Positions 54,649 through 62,537 of a stretch of DNA of 64,000 nucleotides are shown here, one piece after another (the stretch's first letter is position 1; each line of letters starts with the position of its first letter). The DNA comes from CAWGCE01 sp964480915. GTDB taxonomy: Bacteria > Planctomycetota > Planctomycetia > Pirellulales > Pirellulaceae. Location of the stretch: NCBI GenBank assembly GCA_964480915.1, contig CAYZRS010000005.1, positions 62,001 through 126,000 of the forward strand, in the 5' to 3' direction. The notes beneath the pieces are model-generated. The model searched no databases and was not told the DNA's origin. It saw only the letters and a list, made by a program, of their open reading frames with translations. The translations under genes and the position numbers were made by a program.

Positions 54649-55833
54649 ATGAAGATTCACGAGTACCAGGCAAAGCAAGTCCTGCGCGAAGCAGGCGTCG
54701 CTGTTCCACGAGGCATCGTCGCCCGCAGCCCGGAAGAAGCAGCGGCCGCATTTCAAGAATTGGGCGGCCCGCTGGCTGTCGTGAAGGCACAGATTCATGC
54801 GGGCGGACGTGGCAAAGGCACGATCAAAGAACATCCAGAACAGCGTGGCGTTCAATTGGTCAAATCGGCCGAAGAAGCCGCTTCCGTGGCGAAGAATCTG
54901 ATCGGCAACACGCTCGTCACGATTCAAACCGGCGAAGAAGGAAAAACGGTCAACCAAGTCTTTGTCGAAGAAGGCTGCGATATTGCTCGTGAGCTTTACC
55001 TCGGAATTGTCTTGGATCGAGCCGCCAGCGTGCCCGTGCTGATGGTTTCCAGCGAAGGTGGTGTCGAAATCGAAGAGGTCGCAGCCCACTCACCAGAGAA
55101 AATCTTCAAAGAACATTTCGACCCACACTTCGGTTTGCAAAGTTACCAAGTTCGCAAGTTGTGCAAGGCACTGGGTATCGAAGGGAAGTCGGTTCGCAGC
55201 GCAGACAAGTTCATGCGGGCGCTCTGCCGGTTGTACGTGGAAAAAGACTGCACGATGGCCGAAATCAATCCGCTCGTCGTGACTGGCGACGGCGAAATGA
55301 TCGCACTCGACGCCAAAGTCAGTTTTGATGAAAACGCGCTCTTCAAACACAAAGAGCTGGAAGAGCTGCGTGATTTGAGCGAAGAAGAGCCGGCTGAAGT
55401 TCGTGCCGGCAACGCGGGGCTCAGTTATGTCAAACTGGACGGCAACATCGGCTGCCTCGTCAACGGAGCCGGCCTGGCGATGAGCACCATGGACCTCATC
55501 AAGTTACACGGCGGCGAACCGGCGAATTTTCTCGACGTGGGCGGCGGTGCTAAAGTCGAACAAGTCACCGAAGCGTTTAGCATTCTCCTCGATGACAAAA
55601 ACGTGAAAGCGGTTCTCGTCAATATTTTCGGGGGCATCATGCGTTGCACGGTCATCGCAGACGCACTGATCAAGGCGTATAAGTCACTCGACTTCAACGT
55701 GCCCCTGGTCGTGCGGCTAGAAGGGACCGAAGTCGAAGAGGGACGAAAAATGCTGGCGGAAAGCGGGATCGATCTGATCTCGGCCGAAGGCCTGACCGAC
55801 GCGGCGCAAAAGGTCGTCGCCACGGTCGCGTAG
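54649..55833 (+). CDS. sucC: Succinyl-CoA ligase (ADP-forming) beta subunit
   Basis: The product has 394 residues, a full-length SucC. The ATP-grasp domain begins MKIHEYQAKQVLREAGV and includes VVKAQIHAGGRGKG and AEINPLVV (metal-binding Glu/Asn). The C-terminal ligase domain contains GCLVNGAGLAMSTMDLIKLHGGEPANFLDVGG and NIFGGIMRC, which meets the phospho-His of the alpha subunit. In the TCA cycle it couples succinyl-CoA to succinate with substrate-level phosphorylation. sucD follows 43 bases later, and both are under the promoter at 54576. Confidence 0.97.
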   Translation: MKIHEYQAKQVLREAGVAVPRGIVARSPEEAAAAFQELGGPLAVVKAQIHAGGRGKGTIKEHPEQRGVQLVKSAEEAASVAKNLIGNTLVTIQTGEEGKTVNQVFVEEGCDIARELYLGIVLDRAASVPVLMVSSEGGVEIEEVAAHSPEKIFKEHFDPHFGLQSYQVRKLCKALGIEGKSVRSADKFMRALCRLYVEKDCTMAEINPLVVTGDGEMIALDAKVSFDENALFKHKELEELRDLSEEEPAEVRAGNAGLSYVKLDGNIGCLVNGAGLAMSTMDLIKLHGGEPANFLDVGGGAKVEQVTEAFSILLDDKNVKAVLVNIFGGIMRCTVIADALIKAYKSLDFNVPLVVRLEGTEVEEGRKMLAESGIDLISAEGLTDAAQKVVATVA

Positions 55834-55876
55834 TCCGCTTTAAAACACCACCAATATTTCACATGTGAGCTGAACG

Positions 55877-56764
55877 ATGAGCATTCTCGTCAACAAAGAT
55901 ACGAAAGTCATTTGCCAAGGCATTACCGGTTCGGCCGGTGAATTTCATACGAAACACTGCATCGAGTACGGTACGAAAATGGTCGGCGGCGTCACGCCCG
56001 GTAAGGGTGGCGAAACGGTCCAAGGCCTGCCGGTATTCGACACGGTCGCCGAAGCGGTCGAGCAGACCGGAGCGTCGGCCACGATGATCTTCGTACCGCC
56101 TCCTTTCGCGGCCGATGCAATCCTCGAAGCGCTCGACGCCAAAATGGACGTCATCATTGCGATCACGGAGGGAGTGCCGGCCCTGGACATGGTCGAAGTC
56201 TATGACCGAGTCAAGAATAGCGACTCGGTCTTGATCGGCCCGAATTGCCCGGGCGTGATCACTCCAGAAGAATGCAAGATCGGCATCATGCCGGGCTACA
56301 TCCACAAGAAGGGATCGGTCGGCGTGATGAGTCGCAGCGGTACGCTGACGTACGAAGCCGTTTGGCAACTGACGAACCTGGGCCTCGGTCAGTCGACGTG
56401 CGTTGGACTGGGCGGCGATCCGATTGTCGGTACTTCGTTCATTGACCTACTGAAACTGTACGAAGCCGATCCTGAGACGGAAGCCATCTTGATGATGGGC
56501 GAAATTGGCGGCACCGCCGAAGAGGAAGCGGCCGCGTACGTGAAGGAACACGTCACGAAGCCGACCGCAGCCTTCATCGCCGGGCGTACAGCGCCTCCTG
56601 GCAAACGAATGGGCCATGCGGGCGCCATCATCTCGGGCGGCAAGGGGACGGCGACAGAGAAGATCGCAGCACTCGAAGCGGCCGGTATTGAAGTCGCCGA
56701 AAGCCCAGCCGATATGGGCGAGGCGGTCCAACGGGCCATGGCAAAAGCGGGGGCGAGTGTCTAG
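55877..56764 (+). CDS. sucD: Succinyl-CoA ligase alpha subunit
   Basis: The product has 295 residues, the usual length. The CoA-binding Rossmann domain begins MSILVNKDTKVICQGITGSAGEFHT and includes NCPGVITP. The catalytic His is in GHAGAIISGGKGTA near residue 245, followed by the C-terminal MAKAGASV. It forms the heterodimer with SucC. The two genes are followed directly by a strong terminator at 56793. Confidence 0.97.
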   Translation: MSILVNKDTKVICQGITGSAGEFHTKHCIEYGTKMVGGVTPGKGGETVQGLPVFDTVAEAVEQTGASATMIFVPPPFAADAILEALDAKMDVIIAITEGVPALDMVEVYDRVKNSDSVLIGPNCPGVITPEECKIGIMPGYIHKKGSVGVMSRSGTLTYEAVWQLTNLGLGQSTCVGLGGDPIVGTSFIDLLKLYEADPETEAILMMGEIGGTAEEEAAAYVKEHVTKPTAAFIAGRTAPPGKRMGHAGAIISGGKGTATEKIAALEAAGIEVAESPADMGEAVQRAMAKAGASV

Positions 56765-56792
56765 GGACCGATCCCTGGCAACGAGCCAACTT

Positions 56793-56823
56793 GCCGCGTC
56801 TCTTCGGAGACGCGGCTTTTTTT
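56793..56823 (+). terminator. Rho-independent terminator of sucCD
   Basis: A perfect 10-bp stem (GCCGCGTCTC 56793-56802, GAGACGCGGC 56807-56816) with a TTCG tetraloop, followed by seven T (56817-56823). It starts 29 bases after the sucD stop. Confidence 0.97.
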
Positions 56824-56937
56824 GTGGCACACGCTGCCTTCATGATTTCCGCGGCCAGTCTTCAACCGATCGAACCGCCTGATTTGGCGCACGATCATTC
56901 TCAACGCCCGGTTTTTGTTGTTGCGTGTCGCGATAAT

Positions 56938-58440
56938 CTAGAATCGCAAGCCGGCTCGCAACATGAAGGTATCGTCGGGATCGACGTTCTCCGTTGGGTG
57001 ATTGCGCACCACGATCTCACGCTGGAACGCATAGCCGATTTCGAACAGCCCATTGAAGCGATCGAGATTGTTCCAATCGATACCGACGAAGACACGAATG
57101 TCGTTGATGTCGATTCTTTCCCGACCGCCCGGATCGACCATGGCGTCCGCTTCCCGTTCCATGGTCCAGGAACCGCCTCCATACTCGCCACCCAGGTACC
57201 ACCACATTTCGGTATTGCCGTTGGTCGTCAGGTACTTCGCCAACTTGGGTCGTGGGAAGTAAATATCCCAACGCGTGTTTTCATCCGGCGTCCACAAGAT
57301 ACCGCCAGCAGGCAAGAGCTTGACGTCGACGCGGTCGAAGTACTCGACTCCCAGTTTGATCGCCGTGCTAGGCGTCACTTGCAGGACACCTAAGGCGCGA
57401 CTTGGGAACCGCAGTGTGTCGCCGTTGAATTCTTGAAAATCGCTATACACACCAACTCGCACATTCAGGTCGGCGCTAAATTGAGGCGTGATCTGAGGCT
57501 GCCACAGCGCATCGACGTAGGCGCTGTACAGCTGACTTGGCAACTTGATACCTTCCGGGCGACCAGGCGGTGAAGGCAGCACGGCCGGTACGTTCGGTCC
57601 ATCCAAGAAGTGAAAAATGAATCCCGGTGTGACTCGCAGTCCGTTGGGACTGTAAGCGAAGTTCTTGAAAACAGCGCTCGTGAACAACTCGACATCGTGG
57701 ATGGCCAAATCATCGCCATCGTCGCCGTACAAATAGGTATACAGCGCGCCGGTATCTTGAAAGAGCCGTTCTTGGCCACGCGTCCACGGCAAACCTTCTG
57801 GGAAAACGGGTGCTGGAATAATGGATCGCGGCGTCGTGCCTAGCGGCGCATTGAGCGGAGGCGGAGGACCACCAAAACCGGGCCCTCCGATAACCGGGGC
57901 ACCAATGGCTGGCGAACCGAAGGGCGTCGTCGGAGGCGGCTGCCCAAACGCTGGCGGAATCACGGCCGCAGGAGCCACCGGTTGCCAACCACTGCCGGGC
58001 AACGTCGGCGACGGGCCAACAATGTTGGGTGGCACGTAGGTCGTCCCCGTGGGCGGCAGGAAGGGCTGATTGGAGGCCGGAGGCTGATATGTCGGAGCAA
58101 CGACTTGCCCCGGTACGGGCGTGAACGGAGCCACGGTGGGGCCGGCGGTCGGGCCGAATGACGGACCACCGCTGTTGTTCGAATAGGGATCGAATGGCTG
58201 CACTTGCTGGCCAAGCGTGGCACCTGATGGAACCGGAACCCAGGGCGACGCACCGGCACTTCCCGGCGGCAGCTGCGTTTGCGGTAGCGGTCCGATGTTG
58301 GGCGGAATCGTCGTTTGCGGAATGTTCAACGGCGGTGCGACGGTCGACGGGGTTTGCGACATCGTGGGAAATTGGATCCGATTCTGAGCCGTCACCTGTC
58401 CCGCAAGACAGACGGTCAGGGCAATAGCCAAGTTGCGCAT
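56938..58440 (-). CDS. Probable outer-membrane beta-barrel with long Pro-rich linker
   Basis: The product has 500 residues from ATG 58440, which starts a signal peptide (MRNLAIALTVCLAGQVTAQ); the open frame extends to 58536. Residues about 20-205 are Pro/Gly/Gln-rich low complexity. Residues about 205-500 alternate in beta strands with aromatic ends and close in RAGLRF with a C-terminal Phe, the outer-membrane barrel signature. It resembles planctomycete DUF6268-like barrels, a family name recalled and not searched. Cargo or substrate is unknown. The promoter is at 58507-58536. Confidence 0.78.
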   Translation of the reverse strand: MRNLAIALTVCLAGQVTAQNRIQFPTMSQTPSTVAPPLNIPQTTIPPNIGPLPQTQLPPGSAGASPWVPVPSGATLGQQVQPFDPYSNNSGGPSFGPTAGPTVAPFTPVPGQVVAPTYQPPASNQPFLPPTGTTYVPPNIVGPSPTLPGSGWQPVAPAAVIPPAFGQPPPTTPFGSPAIGAPVIGGPGFGGPPPPLNAPLGTTPRSIIPAPVFPEGLPWTRGQERLFQDTGALYTYLYGDDGDDLAIHDVELFTSAVFKNFAYSPNGLRVTPGFIFHFLDGPNVPAVLPSPPGRPEGIKLPSQLYSAYVDALWQPQITPQFSADLNVRVGVYSDFQEFNGDTLRFPSRALGVLQVTPSTAIKLGVEYFDRVDVKLLPAGGILWTPDENTRWDIYFPRPKLAKYLTTNGNTEMWWYLGGEYGGGSWTMEREADAMVDPGGRERIDINDIRVFVGIDWNNLDRFNGLFEIGYAFQREIVVRNHPTENVDPDDTFMLRAGLRF

Positions 58441-58996
58441 TGGGAAACGCGATCGGTACACAGAATTTCCAGCCGTCAGACAAGTCCAATGAAGATGAGG
58501 AAGGCGGTAATACTCAAGCGGTAGATTTAGCGTCAAGTCCGATCTGCCAACGTGCCGATGTTACTTCGTTTGCAGTTGCTGACCGTGGTAGCAACGAAAT
58601 CACTTAGCGCTCTTTCTCATTCAGGCATCGCTAGCGAAACCTTGGCGATTCATCGTGCGATTCGGTTTGGAGCGTCTCAAATCGATTTCCGAGGAGTCCT
58701 GACCACCGATTCCTTGCCAAACCGCCCCAAACTAGGCAGATTAGGCGATCTTCTCTCCGTTTAGTTGTCTGACTTGTTGCGACAGCAACAATGAATGGTG
58801 GGAGTTCACCAACCAGGCGCTCCCGGCGTGTCACGATGACATTCCCTGCCACACGCCGAATCATCATCCACTCCCACGCCCAGCGTCGATGATGGAAGTG
58901 ATGAATTAGAGACCGACTTGTTGATGACAGGTTGGTCGGCACGGACCAGTTTCCGTCACGGATGACATTCGAGATTTTCGTATCGGGAGATTTTCC
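58441..58996. other. 556-bp intergenic region between divergent surface-protein genes
   Basis: A minus-strand promoter candidate (58507-58536) serves the barrel gene. A GGGAGA sequence (58985-58990) is the ribosome-binding site of the Gly/Tyr-rich gene. A small hairpin GTTGC-GACA-GCAAC lies near 58776-58789. No gene is supported: the 70-residue open frame around 58552 has no signal or motif. Confidence 0.55.
58507..58536 (-). promoter_or_regulatory. Sigma70-like promoter of the outer-membrane barrel gene
   Basis: On the minus strand TTGACG (58536-58531), 18-base spacer, TATTAC (58512-58507), about 66 bases before the start codon. It overlaps the upstream extension of the open frame, which supports the later start. 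Confidence 0.55.
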
Positions 58997-59353
58997 ATGA
59001 AGAATTTATTGCTCATCCTGGCGGCATGTTTGGCGATTGGACTCTGCGCTGGCGACGCCATGGCAGGCTGCGGCCATCATGGTGGCGGCGGTTACTATGG
59101 TGGCGGAGGCGGCTATTACGGCGGCGGAGGCGGCTTCTACGGTGGAGGCGGTGGTTACTACGGCGGAGGCGGCTTCGCGCGGCCCATTTATGCCGCACCA
59201 GTTTATGCGGCGCCAGTCTATCGTTCGAACTACTACCGTGGCATTCCGTCAGTCGGTGCGTATCGTTCCTTCTATGGAAGTGGATACGGCTCGTATGGAC
59301 GTGGTTTCTACGGAGGCAACCGCAACTTCATTTCGATCGGGTTCGGCTTTTAG
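58997..59353 (+). CDS. Secreted Gly/Tyr-rich low-complexity protein
   Basis: The product has 118 residues. A clear signal peptide (MKNLLLILAACLAIGLCAGDAMA) is followed by GCGHH and four units of the type GGGGYYGGGG or GGGFYGGGG (about 28-60). A central APVYAAPVY run follows, then YGSGYGSYGRGFYGGN, ending FGF. Such sequence often makes flexible or self-associating surface coats, as in glycine-rich proteins; its function here is not known. The gene has a GGGAGA ribosome-binding site and is followed by a shared hairpin terminator. The repeats also exist at DNA level and could expand. Confidence 0.75.
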   Translation: MKNLLLILAACLAIGLCAGDAMAGCGHHGGGGYYGGGGGYYGGGGGFYGGGGGYYGGGGFARPIYAAPVYAAPVYRSNYYRGIPSVGAYRSFYGSGYGSYGRGFYGGNRNFISIGFGF

Positions 59354-59396
59354 CACGACCTGGAAGTCACGTAGCAACAAACGCAATGAGAGACAG

Positions 59397-59430
59397 AAAA
59401 ATGGCGTGCCACGAAGGGCACGCCATTTTT
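59397..59430. terminator. Bidirectional hairpin terminator between the Gly-rich gene and apt
   Basis: The 14-bp arms AAAAATGGCGTGCC (59397-59410) and GGCACGCCATTTTT (59417-59430) flank a six-base ACGAAG loop. Because each arm ends in A/T runs, the hairpin provides a T-tail in both directions. Confidence 0.93.
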
Positions 59431-59470
59431 GCTGATGTTCTTGGGCGATCAGCCGCTCTTGTGACCGGCG

Positions 59471-60001
59471 TTAGTAGGTGATCAGACTGAAGACTTCTCG
59501 CGGAGCAATTTTCTCAGCTCCTTGTAATGCGGCCAGCTCGATCAAGAAAGCGCAAGCGACCACTTCCGCCCCCGCCTTTTCCACCAACTTACAGCAAGCC
59601 GCAACCGTGCCTCCGGTCGCTAGAAGGTCGTCCATCACCAGGACCCGTTGGCCCGCCGTCACGCCGTCGGTGTGCATTTCCAGGGTATCGCTACCGTATT
59701 CGAGGTCGTAGTCAAAGGAATGCGTTGCGGATGGCAGTTTGCCCGGCTTGCGAATTGGAACAAAACTGGCGTTCAATTCGAGCGCCAGCGGTGCGGCGAA
59801 GATGAAGCCTCGCGCCTCGGCCGCCACGATCGCGTCGATGGACGAATCGCGAAACCGTTCCGCCATCTGCTTGATCGCTTCGCCAAAGGCCTCGGGAGAC
59901 GCCAATAGTGGCGTGATATCGCGGTAGAGAATTCCCGGCTTAGGAAAGTCTGGGATATCTCGAATGAACTTTTTTAGATCGCTAGCCACCATATCCGTCA
60001 T
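59471..60001 (-). CDS. apt: Adenine phosphoribosyltransferase
   Basis: The product has 176 residues from ATG 60001; a TTG at 60019 is in frame but unneeded. The pattern is typical: IRDIPDFPKPGILYRDITPLL, VAAEARGFIFAAPLAL, FVPIRKPGKLP, SFDYDLEYGSD and the PRPP loop VLVMDDLLATGGTVAA. It converts adenine and PRPP to AMP in purine salvage. It is divergent from the sulfotransferase gene and converges on the Gly-rich gene, with a shared terminator. Confidence 0.96.
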   Translation of the reverse strand: MTDMVASDLKKFIRDIPDFPKPGILYRDITPLLASPEAFGEAIKQMAERFRDSSIDAIVAAEARGFIFAAPLALELNASFVPIRKPGKLPSATHSFDYDLEYGSDTLEMHTDGVTAGQRVLVMDDLLATGGTVAACCKLVEKAGAEVVACAFLIELAALQGAEKIAPREVFSLITY

Positions 60002-60178
60002 CGTTCCTTGGGTCTCCAACTAAGCGTCGCACTGAATCCGGGCAAACCAGGACTGTCCTGCTATCGCCCCGAATATACGGTGATAAGCTGCTTCCAGATA
60101 GCCTCCGCGACCATCGAATCCCCACGCCAGGGGAACTCGGTACTTTCTGCCGGTTGTAACGAGAAAATCAATAGAACT

Positions 60179-61393
60179 ATGGAAAGTTCCCCAGTCGACC
60201 CGAAGCTTTCTTTGCCTACCAAAGAAAGCCCTGACGCCATGATTTCGCCTACCAGCGACCCAGCTTCATCGTCCAAACGCTACAACAACTATCCGAAATA
60301 CGCGCCACGGATTTGGCATGGGATGACGATTTCGAGTTGGTTTCAATTGCTGCTCGAGCATCGCTTTCGCGTCAATCGTTATCCGATGTCGTCTTGGATT
60401 ACTTTTTTCAGCGTCGTCAACAGCGCTTCCAATCGAGTCCAGTCGCTCCGCTTTGGCCGACAGGCGAAGCAAACGCCCTTAGTCGACGATCCAATTTTCA
60501 TTCTCGGACATTGGCGAACCGGGACCACGCTGTTGCATTCCCTGTTTCAGCTCGATCCGACCTACTGGGCCCCTTCGACCTACGAATGCCTCTCGCCCGG
60601 TCACTTCATGGTGACCGAAAATCTCTTTCCCCAGTTGATGGAGTTCCCCGCCAGGCGGCCGATGGACAACATGTCGATGGGCTGGACGCAACCGCAAGAA
60701 GATGAGTTTGTCCTCTGCACCCGCGGCTTGCCCTCGGTCTACCGGAATATCGCCTTCCCTTACGATCGAGTGACCTGTGTCGACTCGCTGACGATGGAGA
60801 ACGCGTCCGACCGAATGCGGACTCGCTGGAAGAAGACGCTCGACAAGTTCGTTCGCTATCTGAATGTGGCCAGGCAACGCCAGTTGGTGCTCAAGTCGCC
60901 CACGCACACCGGTCGCATCAAGCTGCTACTCGAACTTTACCCGAATGCGAAGTTCGTCCACCTAGCACGCGATCCGCAAGAATTTATCCCGTCGACGCTT
61001 TACCTATGGCGAGCACTGGAAGTCACCAACGGCCTGATTCACGACGCCAACGACATCGATCGAGAACAGTACGTCTTCGATTGTCTTCATCAGATGTATC
61101 AAGGCTTTGACGAAGCGAAGCAAGCGATCCCCGCTGGGAATTATTGCGAGTTGACCTATCCGGAACTGACAGAAGATACCGAAGCCGCGCTCGGTCGTGT
61201 TTACGACCAACTATCGCTGGGCGATTTCGATCGAGTGGCTGGGCCGATTCGCAACTACATGGCGGAGCGCAGCGACTATCAACGCAATCGCCATGAAGTA
61301 TCGCCCGAGCTGGTCGAACGGATCCGCTCGGAAGCGGCCTTTTACTCGCACCGCTTTCTTTCCGAGCACGAATCGTCACAAGAAGCAGCCTAG
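60179..61393 (+). CDS. Sulfotransferase family protein
   Basis: The product has 404 residues from ATG 60179; an open frame extends upstream to 60008 but has no family sequence, and ATG 60239 is a further option. The PAPS 5'-phosphosulfate loop is FILGHWRTGTTLLHSLF (about residues 103-120). The 3'-phosphate motif is FVHLARDPQEFIPSTLYLW near 260-280, with VLKSPTHTGRI before it. It would transfer sulfate from PAPS to a glycan or small molecule. Planctomycetes use many such enzymes; the acceptor is unknown. It converges on the sigma factor gene with a 74-base gap lacking a hairpin. Confidence 0.85.
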   Translation: MESSPVDPKLSLPTKESPDAMISPTSDPASSSKRYNNYPKYAPRIWHGMTISSWFQLLLEHRFRVNRYPMSSWITFFSVVNSASNRVQSLRFGRQAKQTPLVDDPIFILGHWRTGTTLLHSLFQLDPTYWAPSTYECLSPGHFMVTENLFPQLMEFPARRPMDNMSMGWTQPQEDEFVLCTRGLPSVYRNIAFPYDRVTCVDSLTMENASDRMRTRWKKTLDKFVRYLNVARQRQLVLKSPTHTGRIKLLLELYPNAKFVHLARDPQEFIPSTLYLWRALEVTNGLIHDANDIDREQYVFDCLHQMYQGFDEAKQAIPAGNYCELTYPELTEDTEAALGRVYDQLSLGDFDRVAGPIRNYMAERSDYQRNRHEVSPELVERIRSEAAFYSHRFLSEHESSQEAA

Positions 61394-61467
61394 CTTCGGG
61401 AACGAGATCGGTTGCGTGGCAGCAATGGCCCACCGACGTTTCGCCAATCCCCTTGCGACGACGCGAC

Positions 61468-62343
61468 CTACTTGAGCGTCAATCCGGCGAACGAGATGTT
61501 GCTTTTGTCTTCGAGGCCGTCCGAAAGTCGCTTCAGCGCTTCGGTTTCAATCTGACGGACTCGTTCGCGGGTCAGCCCGAGCTCTTCGCCGATCTCCTTC
61601 AGCGTATGCGTTTCCATCCCGTCGAGCCCGAACCGCATCTTCAGTACCGTCGCTTCGCGGCAGTCCATGGACTGCATCATGCGGCGGACGTGCTGCAGGA
61701 CATCGCTTTCTAGCAACTCGTCTTCTGGCGATTTCATCCGCTCGTCCATCACCATTTCGCCTAACGACCAGCCCGCTTCGGATTGATCGGTCTGCGGCGT
61801 CGAGTTGTAAATTTTGATCGCCTTTTTCACGATCGGCAGTTTCTTCTTCGGCAGCCCCAGGATGCGAGCGACCTCTTCCGGCGTCGGTGAACGGCCCAAT
61901 TCTTCCGAAAGACGAGTCGTCGCACGGCGCCATTTGGACAGAAGTTCGACCATGTAGGCAGGAATTCGAATCGTCTTCGCCGAATTGATCAGCGCTCGTT
62001 TGATCGACTGCTTGATCCAATAACTGGCATAGGTGCTGAAGCGAGTTCCCATGTCGGGATCGAAACCTTCAACGGCTCGCAGCAACCCCAGGTTTCCCTC
62101 TTCGATGAGGTCCTGCAGGCTCAGCCCCTTGCCGGTATAGCCGCGAGCGATGTTGACGACGAGTCGCAAGTTGGCACGGACCATACGATCACGGGCGGCC
62201 GTATCACCCAGCGCGATAGCGCGGGCCAACGACTTCTCTTCATCAGCTGTGAGGAGCGCTGTCTCGTTGATTTCTCGAAGGTACGTTTCCAGCGGAGTCT
62301 GGACAGAAGCGCTCTTCGAACGTGTACTGGATGGGGTCGCCAT
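61468..62343 (-). CDS. Sigma70-family RNA polymerase sigma factor (RpoD-like, lacking region 1.1)
   Basis: The product has 291 residues. Region 1.2 (ETYLREINETALLT) is followed by region 2 (RLVVNIARGYTGKGLSLQDLIEEGNLGLLRAVEGFD; the -10 binding FSTYASYWIKQSIKRAL). Region 3 (RIPAYMVELLSKWRRA) and region 4 (LKEIGEELGLTRERVRQIETEALKRL, helix-turn-helix for the -35 element) complete it. Region 1.1 and the long non-conserved insert of primary sigma factors are missing, so it is a group 2 (RpoD-like accessory) or a short primary factor. It reads in the same direction as rpsA, 194 bases downstream of it. Confidence 0.93.
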   Translation of the reverse strand: MATPSSTRSKSASVQTPLETYLREINETALLTADEEKSLARAIALGDTAARDRMVRANLRLVVNIARGYTGKGLSLQDLIEEGNLGLLRAVEGFDPDMGTRFSTYASYWIKQSIKRALINSAKTIRIPAYMVELLSKWRRATTRLSEELGRSPTPEEVARILGLPKKKLPIVKKAIKIYNSTPQTDQSEAGWSLGEMVMDERMKSPEDELLESDVLQHVRRMMQSMDCREATVLKMRFGLDGMETHTLKEIGEELGLTRERVRQIETEALKRLSDGLEDKSNISFAGLTLK

Positions 62344-62472
62344 ATGTGTCTCGCGTGTTGTGTCTTACCTAGCTCGAACAAATCCCATCATCGTCGTAGT
62401 TCCACAGGATTCTGCACTGCGACCGAAACATGCTGGACTGCGCCGGATATGAACAGCATGCCACTTGTGCGC

Positions 62473-62505
62473 AAAAAAAGACCCCACTGCTTCTGCAGCG
62501 GGGTC
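62473..62505 (-). terminator. Rho-independent terminator of rpsA
   Basis: On the minus strand GACCCCGCTGC (62505-62495), AGAA loop, GCAGTGGGGTC (62490-62480), then seven T (62479-62473). The stem is 11 bp with one G-T pair. It lies 33 bases after the rpsA stop and separates it from the sigma factor gene. Confidence 0.94.
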
Positions 62506-62537
62506 CGTTGTATTGCTTCTTCAGGTTATGCCGTGCC

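Noticed and set aside
58552..58764. 70-codon open frame in the region before the Gly-rich gene
   Set aside because: No ribosome-binding site and no recognisable motif in an otherwise non-coding region.
59085..59170. GGC/GGT repeats in the Gly-rich gene as a CRISPR array
   Set aside because: Units are short, unspaced and in one reading frame with a signal peptide; they are amino-acid repeats.
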